The notes under the pieces were generated by a model, which was not told the origin of the DNA, searched no databases, and saw only the letters and a program-made list of their open reading frames with translations. The position numbers and the translations under genes are program-made. Shown piece after piece: positions 35,346 through 42,499 of a stretch of 64,000 bases of DNA (position 1 is the first letter of the stretch; every line of letters starts with the position of its first letter). Source of the DNA: Candidatus Roizmanbacteria bacterium UBA1450 (GTDB lineage: Bacteria; Patescibacteriota; Microgenomatia; UBA1406; GWC2-37-13); assembly GCA_002329205.1 (NCBI GenBank), contig DCTC01000002.1, forward strand, positions 423,141 to 487,140, read 5' to 3'.

Positions 35346-35744
35346 CGCTTCAATAGTCTCGACACAACCTTCGAATATGTCGAATTTTTCATAGTCTAGT
35401 TCATTCCGGGAAAACCATCTGAATTCTGACGCTTCTTCGTTGAGATAAATGGAAGCATGTGGATTTTCCAATCTACAGTGATACGAAAGAAAAATACCTT
35501 GCCATTCATTTCTTACTGTTGTGTCAATAAATGGGATCAGATTGATATCGTTGACTTCGACTCCCAGTTCTTCCCGTAGTTCGCGGCGTAGTCCCTCGAT
35601 GGGAGTTTCCCCGAATTCCAAACCACCACCCGGGAGCTGCCATTTACCGTGATAATCAGGGAAATCATCAACGCGTTTGGTAAAAAGGAATGTATTGTCT
35701 TTTTCAATAACTGCAAGTATGACTGGCTGAAAGTGTTGAGGCAT
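35334..35744 (-). CDS. NUDIX hydrolase
   Basis: 136 residues hydrolysing a nucleoside diphosphate linked to some moiety. The NUDIX box is clear: GGGLEFGETPIEGLRRELREELGVEV (about 39-64). Substrate not predictable; ADP-ribose- or (d)NTP-type activities are common. Its ATG is 1 nt from the end of the tRNA fragment at 35746, so before phage insertion it was probably cotranscribed with that tRNA. The prophage now separates it from the tRNA promoter. Confidence 0.85.
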   Translation of the reverse strand: MPQHFQPVILAVIEKDNTFLFTKRVDDFPDYHGKWQLPGGGLEFGETPIEGLRRELREELGVEVNDINLIPFIDTTVRNEWQGIFLSYHCRLENPHASIYLNEEASEFRWFSRNELDYEKFDIFEGCVETIEALLK

Positions 35745-35745
35745 A

Positions 35746-35775
35746 TGCGACCCTGGCGAGAATCGAACCCGTAAC
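35746..35775 (-). other. tRNA 3' fragment, candidate prophage left attachment site
   Basis: Read on the complement: T-arm-like CGGG-TTCGATT-CTCG (one mismatch), then a 7-nt acceptor strand CAGGGTC and GCA. No matching 5' acceptor half is found upstream within 200 nt, so only the 3' end of a tRNA gene is present. A hairpin ACTTTCT/AGAAAGT (35774-35798) just beyond could be a class II variable arm or phage sequence. With the integrase 195 nt away, this fits the half of a tRNA left behind by integration. Confidence 0.6.
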
Positions 35776-35969
35776 TTTCTGTGAAGAAGCTAGAAAGTTT
35801 ATAACTATATATATTGATCATAGCTAATGGCTACACCATTGTCAAGTAGCTAGATACACCCTTTATGTATTCAGTGTGTATGTATGAATTTGTGCGTATA
35901 AGTTATACATGTACATATCAATATTAAAAATAAGTTCTTACAATTCTGATAATATTAGTTAGGAATATT

Positions 35970-37010
35970 ATGAGTACGATAAAATTTCCAGATTGGGAAG
36001 AGTTCAGACAACATCTTATTGATGAACAACATGTTAAGCCTACGTCTTTTATTAAAAGCGCTTTCACGTATATAACTAATTATTTTGAAAATAGAGAATA
36101 TTCACGGTTGGAGTTTAGAAGGTTGATAACAGAATTGAGAACCGGGAGCGGAATTAAAAATAGGCCAATATCAACAAACTCAATTAATAAGTATATATTG
36201 GTCGGAAAGTATATTGATACATATTTGAAAATCTATCATGGTATTTCTGAAATACAAGACTATAAGGCGTTTCCCACTAAAGAACCTAAAAAAAGGAAAA
36301 TCATCATGACGGATGAACAAATGGTTAATATAGCTGAATGTATAATTCAAAACAAAAGGTTTAGAAGGGATAAGAGCACTGATAGACAGGATAGATATAA
36401 TCATTTGTGGAAAACTATTTTTCATCTTCTTCGGCTTACCGGAATGCCACCGGATGATTTATGTAATCTTCAATGGGAAGATGATTATGGTACGCATTTT
36501 GAGATTGTCAGAAATAAGACAGGTAAAAAGCGAATTGTTCCTATTGTTGCAATACTGAGAGAGTTACTGGACCAACTTCCAAAGTACCCACATGGGTATA
36601 TTTTCGGGAGTGATCGCGGACGATTGAAGCCGCAAACAATTAATCAGGAATTGAGTAAGAGACTGAAATTTCTACAATATGATGAACGGATTACTGCCTA
36701 TTGCTACAGATATTCGGTGACGACTCTCACAGTTATAAACTCTGAAGGAAGAAATTTGCCTGAGCTTGCCAAAATTTTCGGTCATACGATCGACACGATG
36801 CACAGACACTACTTGCAATATGACGTACAAAGACTTCTTGACGTACTGGAAGCCAACCATCCCGGACTAAAAGGATCTTCGTCTATAGATACCCTGAAGC
36901 GAGTTGCAACAGAAGCACTCGGTAAAATATTCGAGGGTACACCGTACGAAGGCGAACTGAATATTAAACTGCGTGAAGATGTTAATTCTCGCAAGATTTA
37001 TTTCTCATAA
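35970..37010 (+). CDS. Tyrosine-recombinase-type integrase, atypical catalytic boxes
   Basis: 346 residues. N-terminal SAM-like core-binding domain (about 1-105), then the catalytic domain. Visible: Lys in VRNKTGKKRIVPI, Arg in AYCYRYSVTT, His in IFGHTIDTM and the nucleophile Tyr in MHRHYLQYD. The box I Arg is replaced: TGMPPDDLCNLQWEDD has Pro where TGLRxxE has Arg. The box II His (HxLR) is Tyr (YCYR). So two of the usual catalytic residues differ. Its position next to the tRNA fragment supports integrase identity; activity is uncertain. Confidence 0.85.
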   Translation: MSTIKFPDWEEFRQHLIDEQHVKPTSFIKSAFTYITNYFENREYSRLEFRRLITELRTGSGIKNRPISTNSINKYILVGKYIDTYLKIYHGISEIQDYKAFPTKEPKKRKIIMTDEQMVNIAECIIQNKRFRRDKSTDRQDRYNHLWKTIFHLLRLTGMPPDDLCNLQWEDDYGTHFEIVRNKTGKKRIVPIVAILRELLDQLPKYPHGYIFGSDRGRLKPQTINQELSKRLKFLQYDERITAYCYRYSVTTLTVINSEGRNLPELAKIFGHTIDTMHRHYLQYDVQRLLDVLEANHPGLKGSSSIDTLKRVATEALGKIFEGTPYEGELNIKLREDVNSRKIYFS

Positions 37011-37051
37011 ATCTGTTATAATACTCTTACAGGAATCACACATATGATATA

Positions 37052-37177
37052 GTGAACTTACAAGCCACACTACTACAATCTCCATACGGTACTACAACCA
37101 CTTTTGATATTTCTTCTTTTTATTTAAAACCTAATACTTCGTCAAAATTATTGAATTTAATTAGAAAAGCAAAATGA
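37052..37177 (+). CDS. Possible 41-residue protein
   Basis: GTG-started frame (MNLQATLLQSPYGTTTTFDI then SSFYLKPNTSSKLLNLIRKAK) whose TGA overlaps the start of the next gene (ATGA), the arrangement of a real coupled gene. A TATAGT box overlaps its start and there is no ribosome-binding sequence, so the evidence is weak. No family recognised. It may be a short leader peptide for the cargo operon. Confidence 0.35.
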   Translation: MNLQATLLQSPYGTTTTFDISSFYLKPNTSSKLLNLIRKAK

Positions 37178-37386
37178 ATGAAGGAATATTGATTAAATGT
37201 CCCGTCTGCCGTGATAAAAAACCAGTCTTGGGAAGACTTCTGGAAAGCGGTGAATTTCTTGTTCTCCGATTTCACCATGGGACAACGGTTGTTTCCTCTT
37301 CAGAATTTAGCGTTATGTGTGGTTGTGGGTATACAGTACACATAAGTCATGGATCAGTTGTTACCAATCAGATCACGACAGTATGA
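37174..37386 (+). CDS. Small zinc-ribbon-like protein
   Basis: 70 residues. CPVC (residues 9-12) and MCGCGYT (about 49-55) give four Cys in the spacing of a small zinc ribbon, with a central basic-hydrophobic stretch (GEFLVLRFHHGTTVV). Overlaps the epimerase start by 4 nt, so it leads the cargo operon. Function not recognised; may bind RNA or DNA. Confidence 0.6.
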   Translation: MNEGILIKCPVCRDKKPVLGRLLESGEFLVLRFHHGTTVVSSSEFSVMCGCGYTVHISHGSVVTNQITTV

Positions 37387-38225
37387 AAAAAGCTGTGATT
37401 ACCGGCGCATCAGGGTTTATCGGCTCGCATCTTGTAGAAAGACTAAAGCGTGACGGATTTGAAGTAATAAAGATACCACATCAAAACCTGAAGTCCGTAA
37501 GCTATCTCACGGGGTACATGAAGTCAATAAAACCTGATTATATATTTCATTTGTCTGCATACGGAAACATGAGCAATCAGACTGATGAAGATGAGATACT
37601 TCAGGCTAATTACATCAATACCTATTATCTACTTCAGGCAACTAAAGATATTCCATACAAATTGTTTGTGAACTTTTCTACATCTTCTGTGTACGGCAAA
37701 ACTTACAGACGCATGAAAGAGTGGCATCGTTTGAAGCCTGACACTATGTATGCGGCAACAAAGGCAGGCGCTGAATATCTGTGTCGATACTTTAGAAAAA
37801 AATATAAAAAAGTTATTGTGACCGTTCGTCCCTTCTCCGTGTATGGCCCTGGTGAGGCTTCTTTCCGGTTTATCCCAACCTTAATCAATTGTTCTTTAGC
37901 TGGAAAGAAGCCTACCATAATCAAAGGTAATCATGACTGGATATATATTGATGATTTTATAAACGGAGTTATGAAGCTTGTCGAAAATGCGGGAAACCTT
38001 CCTCATCGAACATATAACATAGGCACAGGACACATGACCAGTAATACAGAAGTTGCCGCTCATATATCAACTGATTATCATTTTGTCCCAGATGTAAAAA
38101 TACAGGACAGTTCTGTATGGATTGCAGATATTGGCAGAATGGCTGAGTTAAATTGGAAACCTTCAGTCAAAATACAAGAAGGCATTCAAAAAACCTATGA
38201 TAGCATTGTCAAAAATAAATCTTAA
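37383..38225 (+). CDS. NAD-dependent sugar epimerase/dehydratase (SDR, extended)
   Basis: 280 residues acting on a nucleotide sugar. Rossmann motif ITGASGFIGSHLVERL at the N-terminus, catalytic FSTSSVYG and YAATKAGAEYLCRYF (the Tyr-x-x-x-Lys pair) and YIDDFINGVMKL. ATG 37383 is chosen because the motif follows directly; an upstream in-frame extension to 37317 would add 22 unrelated residues overlapping the previous gene. Its end overlaps the transketolase gene by 29 nt. Probably supplies the sugar modified by the rest of the operon. Confidence 0.9.
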   Translation: MKKAVITGASGFIGSHLVERLKRDGFEVIKIPHQNLKSVSYLTGYMKSIKPDYIFHLSAYGNMSNQTDEDEILQANYINTYYLLQATKDIPYKLFVNFSTSSVYGKTYRRMKEWHRLKPDTMYAATKAGAEYLCRYFRKKYKKVIVTVRPFSVYGPGEASFRFIPTLINCSLAGKKPTIIKGNHDWIYIDDFINGVMKLVENAGNLPHRTYNIGTGHMTSNTEVAAHISTDYHFVPDVKIQDSSVWIADIGRMAELNWKPSVKIQEGIQKTYDSIVKNKS

Positions 38226-38847
38226 AAAAAGAATACTTGATCTATCATTTAAACATAACCTATCACATATAGGAAGCTGTCTTACTGCTGTGGACATCAT
38301 TGACAAAATATATAAACGTAAAAAAGAATATGAGCCTTTTATCTTATCCTCTGGTCATGCAGGACTTGCATTATACGTAGTACTTGAAAAATATTATGGG
38401 TACGATGCAGAAAAATTACTTGATAAACATGGCGTGCATCCCAATCGAGACGTAGAACATGACATTTGGTGTAGCACAGGTTCTTTGGGACATGGTATTG
38501 GTATTGGTGTGGGTTATGCCTTGTCCAACAGATCACGTCGTGTATATGTTGTTATGTCAGATGGTGAGCTTGCAGAAGGATCAGTATATGAGGCTTTTAA
38601 CGTAATAGCCCGCGAAAAGCTGGGAAACATGAATATTCATGTCAATTATAACGGATGGGGTGCATATCGTAGAATAACAACAAAACAAGTAGTTAACGTG
38701 ACATCAATAATATCTGATGCATGTGATGTGTATGTCCACAGAACTAAAGCTCCACCTGTTTCTTTTTTGAAGGATCTTAAAGCTCATTACAGTGTTATGA
38801 CGGAAGAAGATTACCAGTTAATTAAAAATCATGCATCACTTAAATGA
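38197..38847 (+). CDS. Transketolase N-terminal (ThDP-binding) subunit
   Basis: 216 residues corresponding to domain 1 of transketolase. Visible: SHIGSCLTAVDII, SSGHAGLALY, STGSLGHGIGIGVGYAL, and the diphosphate/Mg site MSDGELAEGSVYEA followed by NYNGWGAY (Asp and Asn ligands). In family members it pairs with a separate pyrimidine-binding subunit, encoded here at 39445. Together they would move two-carbon units between sugars. Overlaps the epimerase and methyltransferase genes (29 and 17 nt). Confidence 0.88.
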   Translation: MIALSKINLKKRILDLSFKHNLSHIGSCLTAVDIIDKIYKRKKEYEPFILSSGHAGLALYVVLEKYYGYDAEKLLDKHGVHPNRDVEHDIWCSTGSLGHGIGIGVGYALSNRSRRVYVVMSDGELAEGSVYEAFNVIAREKLGNMNIHVNYNGWGAYRRITTKQVVNVTSIISDACDVYVHRTKAPPVSFLKDLKAHYSVMTEEDYQLIKNHASLK

Positions 38848-39448
38848 AGTAAACGGAGCTGATAAAATAACTCTTCGCCATGCTGGGGAATGTTTAAAAG
38901 ACTTTGAAGGCCATATATATGGTGTAGAGATGGGAATCGCCTACGGGGGTGGTGTTGAAGCAATTGGTCATATGTGGAAAGATCGGGGAACAATATACGG
39001 ATATGATACCTTCGAAGACCTTCACCCTGAACAATTATCAGAGGATAAAGATAGTTTCGAGGCGCGCTGCATGGATCACTGGTACAACACAAAAGGTGTA
39101 GATCAGCTCAGTTATGATTATCAACGCGCACAGCTTGACGGTCAGGGACTTGATAATGTGATTCTTGTAAAAGGTTTGGTAAACAAACAAAGTTGTAAAG
39201 ATATTCCATACTTGAATTATGCATTTCTGGATATGGATATATATGAGTCAATGAAACAAGGTTGGCTTGCAGTTAAAGATAAAATCGTCAAAAACGGATA
39301 TTTCTTACTACATGATATTATTCCACAGCCACACCTGCCAAAACTTTACAAGCTGTGGAAAGAGGAGATTATGACTGATCCTTATAATAAATGGGAAATA
39401 TTAGAAGAAGTGCCGGAGAGTCATTTAACAGTTATGCGGAAGGTATGA
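38831..39448 (+). CDS. SAM-dependent methyltransferase (TylF/macrocin O-methyltransferase-like)
   Basis: 205 residues. SAM-domain elements are GVEMGIAYGGGVEAIG (glycine-rich strand-loop), IYGYDTFEDLHPEQ (acidic end of strand 2) and NYAFLDMDIYESMKQGW (metal-type Asp pair), then YFLLHDIIPQPHL. This order and the DTFE motif resemble sugar O-methyltransferases of the TylF family. Lies between the two transketolase halves with 17- and 4-nt overlaps, so all are cotranslated. Target is probably a sugar, inferred from neighbours. Confidence 0.8.
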   Translation: MHHLNEVNGADKITLRHAGECLKDFEGHIYGVEMGIAYGGGVEAIGHMWKDRGTIYGYDTFEDLHPEQLSEDKDSFEARCMDHWYNTKGVDQLSYDYQRAQLDGQGLDNVILVKGLVNKQSCKDIPYLNYAFLDMDIYESMKQGWLAVKDKIVKNGYFLLHDIIPQPHLPKLYKLWKEEIMTDPYNKWEILEEVPESHLTVMRKV

Positions 39449-39948
39449 CGACAATAGATTTAGAAAACAATATGCGCGCTCAATTTGGAGAACATCTATA
39501 CAAACATATGTGTAGCAATCCCAATATCTATGTGATTACCGCAGATTTAGGCTATATATTGTTTGACAGGATACAAAAAAGTTTTTCTGAAAGATTTTTT
39601 AATACAGGAGCATCTGAACAAGCAGCACTTGATATTGCAGTCGGTATGGCACAAGACGGGAAAATACCATTTGTATACTCTATTACTCCCTTTCTTTTGT
39701 ATCGGGCTTTTGAGACTATACGAACATATATTAATCATGAAAAGGTTAATGTTAAGATGATCGGATCAGGACGCAATAACGACTATGTACATGATGGGTT
39801 CTCTCATGACGCGACTGACGATTATCTTTTTATGGAAAATTTCGCATATATTCGTTCGTGTTGGCCTGATAATGTTGAAGAAATGAAGAAAATAATCGAC
39901 GATATGTTAAAGGACGAATACCCATATTACTTAAATTTGCGTAGATAG
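39445..39948 (+). CDS. Transketolase pyrimidine-binding subunit (no C-terminal domain 3)
   Basis: 167 residues matching transketolase domain 2: VITADLGYILFDR, FFNTGASEQAALDIAVGMAQ with the catalytic Glu of GASEQ, then VYSITPFLLYRAFETIRTYI and GSGRNNDYVHDGFSHDATDD. The usual third domain is absent; the protein ends at YYLNLRR just before the late promoter. ATG 39445 overlaps the methyltransferase stop (ATGA), preceded by GGAAGG, a good ribosome-binding site. With 38197 it forms a split transketolase. Confidence 0.86.
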   Translation: MTTIDLENNMRAQFGEHLYKHMCSNPNIYVITADLGYILFDRIQKSFSERFFNTGASEQAALDIAVGMAQDGKIPFVYSITPFLLYRAFETIRTYINHEKVNVKMIGSGRNNDYVHDGFSHDATDDYLFMENFAYIRSCWPDNVEEMKKIIDDMLKDEYPYYLNLRR

Positions 39949-39965
39949 CATAAAAATCATATAAT
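39937..39965 (+). promoter_or_regulatory. Late promoter P1 (terminase operon)
   Basis: TTGCGT (39937-39942), 17-nt spacer, TATAAT (39960-39965). The -35 lies inside the end of the transketolase gene. Transcription should begin near 39971-39973, at the first bases of the leader hairpin. Confidence 0.7.
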
Positions 39966-39970
39966 ATAAG

Positions 39971-40040
39971 TACCAGACGTACAGAGCTGGCACACGTGTG
40001 AGAATAAGAAGTCACCGAGATTATTAGGGTGACTTTTTTT
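39971..40040 (+). promoter_or_regulatory. Late-leader attenuator element 1
   Basis: Stem 1: CCAG (39973-39976) with CTGG (39987-39990) around a 10-nt loop. Linker CACACGTGTGAGAATAAGAA. Terminator: GTCACC (40011-40016) with GGTGAC (40028-40033), then seven T (40034-40040) touching the ATG of the small terminase gene. Same layout as the elements at 48213, 53882, 59964 and 60098. No Shine-Dalgarno sequence is present. Confidence 0.75.
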
Positions 40041-40400
40041 ATGAAATTCTCAAAAGAACGTGTTGAAGAAATCTGCTCATATATAGCTCAGGGTCTCTCT
40101 CAAAAAGACGCTGTTACTCTCTCCGGTATTAGTGAATCTGTCTTCTATCTTTGGAAATCTGACCACCCAGATAACCCGCTTTCTGAAAAACAAAGGATGG
40201 ACTTTCTGGAGTCTTTAAAAAGAGCAGAATCAGAAAATAAGAAACACCACATAGATATTATCCGTCAAGCTAGTGAAAAATCATGGCAGGCTTCTGCGTG
40301 GTGGCTCGAACGAAGATACAAAGAAGAATTTGCAGTACGAAGTGAACATACCGGAAAAGATGGTGAAGAACTCAGGATCACACTTGATATACCTAAATGA
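40041..40400 (+). CDS. Phage terminase small subunit
   Basis: About 119 residues, the DNA-recognition subunit that hands the genome to the large terminase. N-terminal helix-turn-helix (VEEICSYIAQGLSQKDAVTL then SGISESVFYLWK), a coiled middle (LESLKRAESENKKHHIDIIR) and WWLERRYKEEFAVR near the end, as in several small terminases. An in-frame GTG at 40029 lies inside the leader's terminator stem; ATG 40041 directly after the seven T is taken as start. Stop overlaps terL by 4 nt. Confidence 0.82.
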   Translation: MKFSKERVEEICSYIAQGLSQKDAVTLSGISESVFYLWKSDHPDNPLSEKQRMDFLESLKRAESENKKHHIDIIRQASEKSWQASAWWLERRYKEEFAVRSEHTGKDGEELRITLDIPK

Positions 40401-41887
40401 ACGTAAATTTTACGGAGCTTGCGAACTTTCAAAAAAATGATCGCCAGCTTGAAGCATACAAGACGCTCTTTAACAATCTGTGTAAATATCTTCTCTATGG
40501 AGGAGCCGCACACGGCGGGAAATCATATTTTCTACGTTGGGCTGCTATTGGACTTGGTCTGTACTACAGTTCAAAATACAACATACGACATGTTCCGATA
40601 GGACTGTTTTCTGAGGATTATCCAACGCTTAAAGACCGACAGATATCACGCATAAAGCGGGAGTTTCCACCCTGGCTTGGAAGACTTCGAGAAGACCGCG
40701 ATGAGGGGTATATGTTTGAAGCGGCTGAAGAATTTGGATCTTTTCACATTCTTCTTCGCAATCTTGATGATCCGTCAAAATACGCTTCGGCTGAATTTGC
40801 AGCAATTCTGGTTGAAGAGCTTACCAAAAATCCAGTTGAAACATTCGAAGATTTACGGTTTCGCTTGAGATATACAGGAACACGACCCATATATAAAAAC
40901 GGCGTGAAGGTTGATGAAGAAAAAGTAATGATTACTGATCCGAAATTCTTAGGAGTCACCAATCCTGGACAAATCGGTCATGCGTGGGTAAAAAAGTACT
41001 GGATAGAACCAGACCCTAATAATCCTGATCCAGAACAGGACAGATTTTTTTTTGTACGATCACTTCCTGAAGATAACCCATACACAACGAAAGAATATAT
41101 GAAGCAGCTTGATTCTATGCCGGAATCAAAGCGTAAAGCATGGCGTGACGGATCATGGGACGTGTTTGAGGGTCAGGTGTTTAGTGAGTGGAACAGAAAC
41201 TTACATGTCATCAAACCATTTGAGATACCTTACGAATGGAATCGTTATATTGCGATGGACTGGGGATCTAATAAACCATTTGCAATCGGATGGTATGCAC
41301 AGGACTTTGACGGAAGAACCTATTTGTATCGAGAACTGTATATGAACAAGATTGAGTTTGAAAATAAATACCATAAGCCTTTAACAGCAAGAAGATTGGC
41401 GCGTCTAATTTTAAATATAAACAAAAAGGCAGAAGAAGAATACGTATACATGGTTGCTGATCCTTCGATGTGGAATAAGATTATTCTCGGTGAAGACAGT
41501 AAAAAACCGGAAGGAGAATCATACGCAGAGATCATGATAGATGAAGGTCTAAAGATGATACGTGCTGATAACAATCGCATGAACGGACTAAACCGTTATC
41601 AGGAAGCATTATCTATAGCACCAGACGGAAAACCTTGGTATCAGATTTTTGAAACGTGTTATGACACTATACGTACTATACCAGCGCTTGTTTATGACGA
41701 GCATAAGGTGGAAGATGTTGACACAGATGGTGAAGATCACTGTTACGACCGAGACAGATACTTTTTTATGTCTCGTCCGATCAAACCCGATCAAGCAGAT
41801 CCAAAATTAACAGTTATAGCAAAACATTTGCATGAACTCAAAAAAAGGCAGGAAGCCGCAGACTACGAAAATACAGAAGTCGTTTAG
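40397..41887 (+). CDS. Phage terminase large subunit
   Basis: 496 residues: packaging motor and nuclease. Walker A-like GGAAHGGKS (35-43), Walker B AAILVEELTKNP, and coupling-type motif FLGVTNPGQIGHAW. The RNase H-like nuclease domain has an Asp in YIAMDWGSNKPFAIGWYA (about 279-296), YMVADPSMW (about 352-360) and EDHCYDRDRYFFM near the C-terminus. Overlaps the small terminase start and the next gene (56 nt). Confidence 0.92.
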   Translation: MNVNFTELANFQKNDRQLEAYKTLFNNLCKYLLYGGAAHGGKSYFLRWAAIGLGLYYSSKYNIRHVPIGLFSEDYPTLKDRQISRIKREFPPWLGRLREDRDEGYMFEAAEEFGSFHILLRNLDDPSKYASAEFAAILVEELTKNPVETFEDLRFRLRYTGTRPIYKNGVKVDEEKVMITDPKFLGVTNPGQIGHAWVKKYWIEPDPNNPDPEQDRFFFVRSLPEDNPYTTKEYMKQLDSMPESKRKAWRDGSWDVFEGQVFSEWNRNLHVIKPFEIPYEWNRYIAMDWGSNKPFAIGWYAQDFDGRTYLYRELYMNKIEFENKYHKPLTARRLARLILNINKKAEEEYVYMVADPSMWNKIILGEDSKKPEGESYAEIMIDEGLKMIRADNNRMNGLNRYQEALSIAPDGKPWYQIFETCYDTIRTIPALVYDEHKVEDVDTDGEDHCYDRDRYFFMSRPIKPDQADPKLTVIAKHLHELKKRQEAADYENTEVV

Positions 41888-42254
41888 TCATGAGGATCTT
41901 CTACAAGCCCTATATTACATTGAAGACGTATTAAGTCGTGCTGCAATACCCTTTTTTACAATAAAAGATACGGCAGAGTCAATTATGAGTCAATCAGACC
42001 TCAAAGGAGAGGCGATTTATATTGGAGTACGGTCTACTGACTGGTACTCAAGTGGTTTGGGTATTCTTGAAGTGGTTGCTGACGCAAAAGAAACCAAAAA
42101 GAAACGTGTTGAGTATGAGTATAACGGAGTTCCTATTTATGTACATATCTATCAAAATCACTCATGTATAGAAAGCACAGACCCTATTCCTTATGCGTAT
42201 GAATACTTTTACGTTCCAAATCCTTATGACCAGTTTAAACAAATATATTTATGA
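41832..42254 (+). CDS. Hypothetical phage protein
   Basis: 140 residues; overlaps the end of the large terminase by 56 nt in another frame. The core (RAAIPFFTIKDTAESIMSQS, then GEAIYIGVRSTDWY, VEYEYNGVPIYVHIYQNH) has a beta-strand-rich pattern that loosely resembles a nucleotidyltransferase-like fold, but no catalytic triad was identified. The basic N-terminus (KKGRKPQTTKIQKS) lies in the overlap. Cotranscribed with terminase and portal; function unknown. Confidence 0.6.
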   Translation: MNSKKGRKPQTTKIQKSFSHEDLLQALYYIEDVLSRAAIPFFTIKDTAESIMSQSDLKGEAIYIGVRSTDWYSSGLGILEVVADAKETKKKRVEYEYNGVPIYVHIYQNHSCIESTDPIPYAYEYFYVPNPYDQFKQIYL

Positions 42255-42499
42255 CAGAAATTATTTTAGGAGCAATTATTATTGCGCTTGTTGTTGAGCG
42301 ATTTATTTTTGCAAGAGAAATGTACAAGCAGATAGATAGCTGTATGAAAGCGCTCATCAGCAAAAACAGTGCTGATTATGTAGCTATGAAATCTGCTGAT
42401 AAAACAACTCCTGTTGTAGAAAAAGAAACAGATGAAATTCCTCTTGATCAGGCAGATGATGCGACATTTACTAAATTTATTAAATCACATAGCGAATGA
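42251..42499 (+). CDS. Small membrane protein of the packaging operon
   Basis: 82 residues with one N-terminal membrane segment (ILGAIIIALVVERFIFA, about 4-20) and a polar, acidic C-terminal half (EKETDEIPLDQADD). Sits between terminase-linked genes and portal with 4-nt overlaps on both sides. Function unknown; the anchor would place the tail in the cytoplasm. Confidence 0.6.
   Translation: MTEIILGAIIIALVVERFIFAREMYKQIDSCMKALISKNSADYVAMKSADKTTPVVEKETDEIPLDQADDATFTKFIKSHSE

Noticed and set aside
35746..35830. A complete tRNA gene on the complement
   Set aside because: No 5' acceptor strand or anticodon arm of normal spacing can be paired; one T-stem pair is mismatched.
37317..37382. Longer N-terminus of the epimerase
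   Set aside because: The Rossmann motif begins right after ATG 37383, and the extension overlaps the zinc-ribbon gene.
38197..39948. Transketolase halves as a frameshifted single gene
   Set aside because: A complete methyltransferase gene lies between them and each half has its own start and overlap-coupled context.
40011..40040. Leader hairpins as plain 3' terminators of the preceding operons
   Set aside because: Possible for elements 1-3, but elements 4 and 5 diverge and have only antisense genes upstream, and all are downstream of the promoter they share with the gene.
40029..40040. GTG start for the small terminase
   Set aside because: It lies inside the terminator stem and the T-tract; ATG 40041 gives the natural N-terminus.
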